Positions 60,702-64,000 of a stretch of DNA of 64,000 nt are shown in pieces. The notes under the pieces are model-generated. The model made no database searches and was not told the origin of the DNA. It saw only the letters and a list, made by a program, of their open reading frames with translations. Each line of letters begins with the position of its first letter. Positions within the stretch are counted from its first letter, which is position 1. The stretch spans positions 328,734 to 392,733 of the forward strand of contig JBAIAA010000876.1 of the NCBI GenBank assembly GCA_037893245.1. Reading direction: 5' to 3'. The position numbers were made by a program, and so were the translations under genes. The stretch is from Crossaster papposus (Eukaryota; Echinodermata; Asteroidea; Velatida; Solasteridae).

Positions 60702-62460
60702 AAATGGCCCAAGCCGAAATCGCTGCCAATACTTTTAAGGCACAGAACATGAACACATATAACGATAGCATTTTATACAGCAAAAGGCGTAAGTGTAAGT
60801 ATTCCCAGCTATTTTCAAACGTTTATCATTCGAATTCACAAATTCTAACATTCCAATTCGTCTAGCAATATTGATTTAGTACAATTTCAAATTGTACGAA
60901 TTAAAAATATAAGCACACGTATACGTTTCCGTCTAGCGTCGGGATATACGCCGAATTATTTTTACTCGGAAAATCAAATTCGCCTATGCCACAACATTTC
61001 AAAGGAAATGTGCTTAATTTCGTCGTACGTCATTATGATGTCATCATCAGTAGAAGACCAACGTGGCAGTTTTCCATCTTTTCTTTCCTTGTTTCTTCAC
61101 ATTACTCTTCTGGTGTATTGGGTTGTTTGGTTGTTTGTTTATTTTGAACATGGTAATCTTTGCAATCTGTTCATGTTTTAGTAACTGTTCTTTTTAGTTC
61201 AATGTACAATGTATATCAGTGGCGTATCCAGTTGGAGGGGGCGGGGCAACTTGCCTCCCTTGTTGTATTTAAATAATACGCTTTAAGACAGTTCAGGTGC
61301 CAACATCGTCCCTCCCCCTCCCGCCCCCGCCACCAAAGAAGCTGCATATCATATACTACTTTTCAGTACTCTTCTTACTAAAAGTACGATAAATCAGGCC
61401 CACATTGTGCTCGGTGCCACAAGACACAATGCTGAAGCAGACACCAGACTAATGTATTTAACATAAGTTGGAAATAATTGATCGATGTCAGACGAATAGA
61501 CGAATTTGATTTGCAATGATACTGTATTATTGACTCAGTGCAGTGTTTAAAAATGGTGCCCAAACGTGATTTTTTTCTTGGACGAAACTGAATGTTAGTG
61601 GATTTGACTGAACAGTTCTTTTTTTTTAATAGCCGGGAAAACCTAAAACTTTCCATTTCAAAATCTTACATTAATAAGTTGACAGTAATATTGAAATTAG
61701 ACATAAAACTCCGGCACTTATTTCAGATCTAATAATCACAAGCTTCTTACAATGACAATCTTCATGCAAAGTTTTGATAACAATTAAAATAAAATTGTTT
61801 AAAATATACATGTAATATTCTTACAAGAATGATTTGAATGGTTTGAACTGAGAGACCAATTCCGCGGGTTCTTTGTAGTCATGTCCCCTGCCAACTTCTT
61901 CATAGTGTGTGCCTGACTGGTTCCTGGAACCTGCCGTCACAGAATGATCTTTTTCGTGAAGAGGAACGAGAGGATGACAGTAAGAAAGGTCTTCAGAGCG
62001 ACCAACCAAATGCAGGCCTATAGCTAGACCGAGTTTGACGATGCTGACTATTCAACTCGAAACTATATACAGTGGAGTGGTGACTCAGAAAGTAAAAAAG
62101 ATATCTTAGCATCCAGCAAACTTGAGGAATTTTACTCATAGACCATAGTCTAATAATTGTGTGTACTAGCGGATATTCTTGTTCGTGTAGAATTGATTTC
62201 AGTGTTTGAGACCAGTCAGGTTTTGAGAGCAGTTATGGGTATGACAGGCCAAAACATGTTTATAGAGGCATTGATTACGCAGTTAAATGCAATAGTTAAA
62301 TGTTACTTTCCCCGTGTGTCTGGTGGGCCTTTTAGTAAACAGAATGTCTGGTAGTGGGATCTATGTCTATGAGATGTACCTGATTATTTAAAACGAGTTC
62401 CAAGTGGTACTTTCAATAATTACTCGAAGTCAATTCTAAGATACTGGGCATAGATGCCAG

Positions 62461-62463
<3 letters not shown>
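60702..62463. other. Intergenic
   Basis: No gene recognised. CAGTGGCGTATCCAG at 61217-61231 looks like an isolated MITE terminus, and C/G-rich homopolymers follow to about 61330. Confidence 0.4.

Positions 62464-62501
<38 letters not shown>
62464..62501 (+). repeat. 38-base poly-G run
   Basis: An uninterrupted run of 38 G. Its true length may be uncertain because such runs are hard to sequence. Confidence 0.9.
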
Positions 62502-62504
<3 letters not shown>

Positions 62505-62935
62505 TATGTAGCGGATAATTTGTCTCGTAGGGGCCATTCTGTGGTCTATGTGATGTATTTATTTGAAATTGATTTCATGAGGTACACGTACCTCCAATGC
62601 TTGATCTAGGCCAAATTTGTGGGGGCACCTGTTTATTTCCAATTGGTTTGAGGTGGTGCCTCCAATCTTTAATCGAGTACATTTTGAAGCCTCATTTGGA
62701 TGCCTCCAGGGGCCACACACAGCATGGTGTCCCTGGCAGACATCCATATCTGTACGGTTTTGTGCACACGACTGGCGGTCTATGCGTTTTTAATAAATAC
62801 CTAGGAGAGTTGAAGGCTTCTGATTGGCCGAGACTCGATCACGTGCAGGGCATTATATGTAGTAATATCATGGGTTTTGAATTGGCCGTTTTCTAAACCC
62901 CGGCTTTGGGCTGCATTCTGGCCACATTACAGACC

Positions 62936-63505
62936 TTTTCCTAGTTCCGGATTGCAAAAAATATTCAGGCTGTTTTCGGCAAGTCTAATCCTCGAAATTT
63001 AAATGAAATAGGTTTAGTCTAATCCTCGAAATTTAAATGAAATAGGTTTAGTAGTTTACCTTGAGTGATGGAGAAACTACAGTTTTTGTTTCGATATTTA
63101 TGCTCTTCTTTATTTGAAAATACGACGTCAAATATACCGACATCCCTTTTTCTAGTTGCGGATCGGTTTAACCAATTCCGGATCGATTAAAAAACTGCTC
63201 CGTACATGCAAAATTGTCACGCTAGAACCAACCCGAATCAAGCCTATATTTCTGATAAAGTATTCATTAATTTATATAAATACAGTTTAAATACTTTCAC
63301 TTCCAATACAGTTTAAAAGAGGACTTGCAAGGAAATGCTTTGAAATGTTTTGTCCGTGTACGTGTGTGGCGCGCGGTAACGGGCCGATAAACTTTGTCCC
63401 ACCATGGAGCAATCTCCATGATCCCACAGAACACGTCATATGAAGTCGCTTGCGCGCGTGTAGTTGATGCATGTATTTTACGTGCGATCCGGAACTAGGA
63501 AAAAA
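62936..63505. mobile_element. MITE with TTTTCCTAGTTCCGGAT ends
   Basis: TTTTCCTAGTTCCGGATTGC at the left is inverted at the right as GCGATCCGGAACTAGGAAAA with one mismatch. Two more ends in direct orientation occur at 63661-63697. Inside, a 34-base unit is duplicated in tandem (62982-63049). Confidence 0.75.
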
Positions 63506-64000
63506 TGAACGTTCAGTCTTTGGAAGATTTTCTACTGGAGACTTTTAGACTTATTTTTACTTAAATATCAAGAAGCTTGTATGTTTCTTTTCAAAATGCA
63601 CTTCATCTAAACAAATAGTATTGGAGACCAAGCCATAACAAGGTAGGTTTTTTATTTGAAGCGATCCGGAACTAGGAAAAATCCGGAACTAGGAAAACAA
63701 CTGTACCACTGCTAAACTACATGAGCAAAGCCAAAATACGGAAACGAAGCTGCGTTTGTAAAACGGCCTAGAAGAAGTCGCGAAATTCGGAGTATTTTCA
63801 CCATTTTTCTCGTTAAAAGGTATTTATTAAAATTTATTTAAAATGGACCTAGCCTTCGGCTCGATCCATTACCAGCGGTCATCCCCCAACCCGGTCATTA
63901 CCACGCAGTAATAACCGGGTTCTCGCACTGTTATTACCTAAATAATTATGTTTGTGCTCATGGTATACACACCAGCCTCGCCTGCGTTTGGGTGCGTGGG
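63506..64000. other. Window end, non-coding
   Basis: Apart from the two ATCCGGAACTAGGAAAA repeats at 63661-63697, no feature is recognised. Confidence 0.4.

Overview
This is eukaryotic, animal-type DNA. The genes are intronless or show GT-AG introns, and the window is crowded with foldback elements (MITEs), two non-LTR retrotransposons, a tyrosine-recombinase (Ngaro-type) retrotransposon and two DNA transposons with very long inverted repeats. Together with the secreted GH13 maltase family, this points to a marine deuterostome invertebrate such as an echinoderm, hemichordate or amphioxus. Long-inverted-repeat 'TU' elements are known from sea urchins, so an echinoderm is my first guess. The species cannot be named from the sequence.

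Layout. (1) Positions 1-22.7 kb hold a cluster of five GH13 alpha-glucosidase (maltase-like) loci. Three look intact: 10719-12587 (-), 18597-20375 (-) and 20957-22720 (+). One is frameshifted (1255-3059, -). One is a 5'-truncated copy made by a very recent 3.87-kb tandem duplication (4342-8206 / 8207-12072). The last two genes are divergent and share a 581-bp promoter region. An intact arylamine N-acetyltransferase gene (15390-16292, +) lies inside the cluster. (2) Positions 22.7-36 kb are mostly repeats. A CR1/L2-type retrotransposon is split by a second, 5'-truncated non-LTR element and by a 195-bp MITE. Several other MITEs follow, then one putative first exon of a sulfotransferase-like gene (35686-35934, -). 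(3) Positions 36142-44341 are a complete Ngaro-type retrotransposon. It has A1...B1-A2-B2 split repeats, a spliced gag, a frameshifted RT, RNase H, an SGNH-hydrolase domain and an apparently intact tyrosine recombinase. (4) Positions 45-47.3 kb are a MITE cluster. (5) Positions 47411-52198 are a foldback (FB/TU-like) transposon. Its inverted arms are built of 62-bp and 42-bp minisatellite units, it carries a decayed IS630/Tc1-type DDE transposase, and a second foldback element sits in its left arm. (6) Positions 52926-57415 are an element with about 1.1-kb inverted arms carrying a decayed gene. That gene has a flap-nuclease-like motif and a C-terminal cysteine-rich CXC-like domain. (7) Positions 57.4-64 kb hold MITEs, a 1.1-kb AT-rich hexanucleotide-type satellite and no recognisable gene.

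How it fits together. The host genes look like a locally expanding digestive or surface maltase family, with duplication, pseudogene formation and mosaic similarity between copies, plus one xenobiotic-metabolism enzyme. The rest is a stack of nested mobile elements. The most unusual parts are the foldback transposon whose two arms keep the same order of variant minisatellite units, and the Ngaro element with palindromic recombination sites, alternative splice possibilities and a recurrent mini-hairpin in its gag intron.
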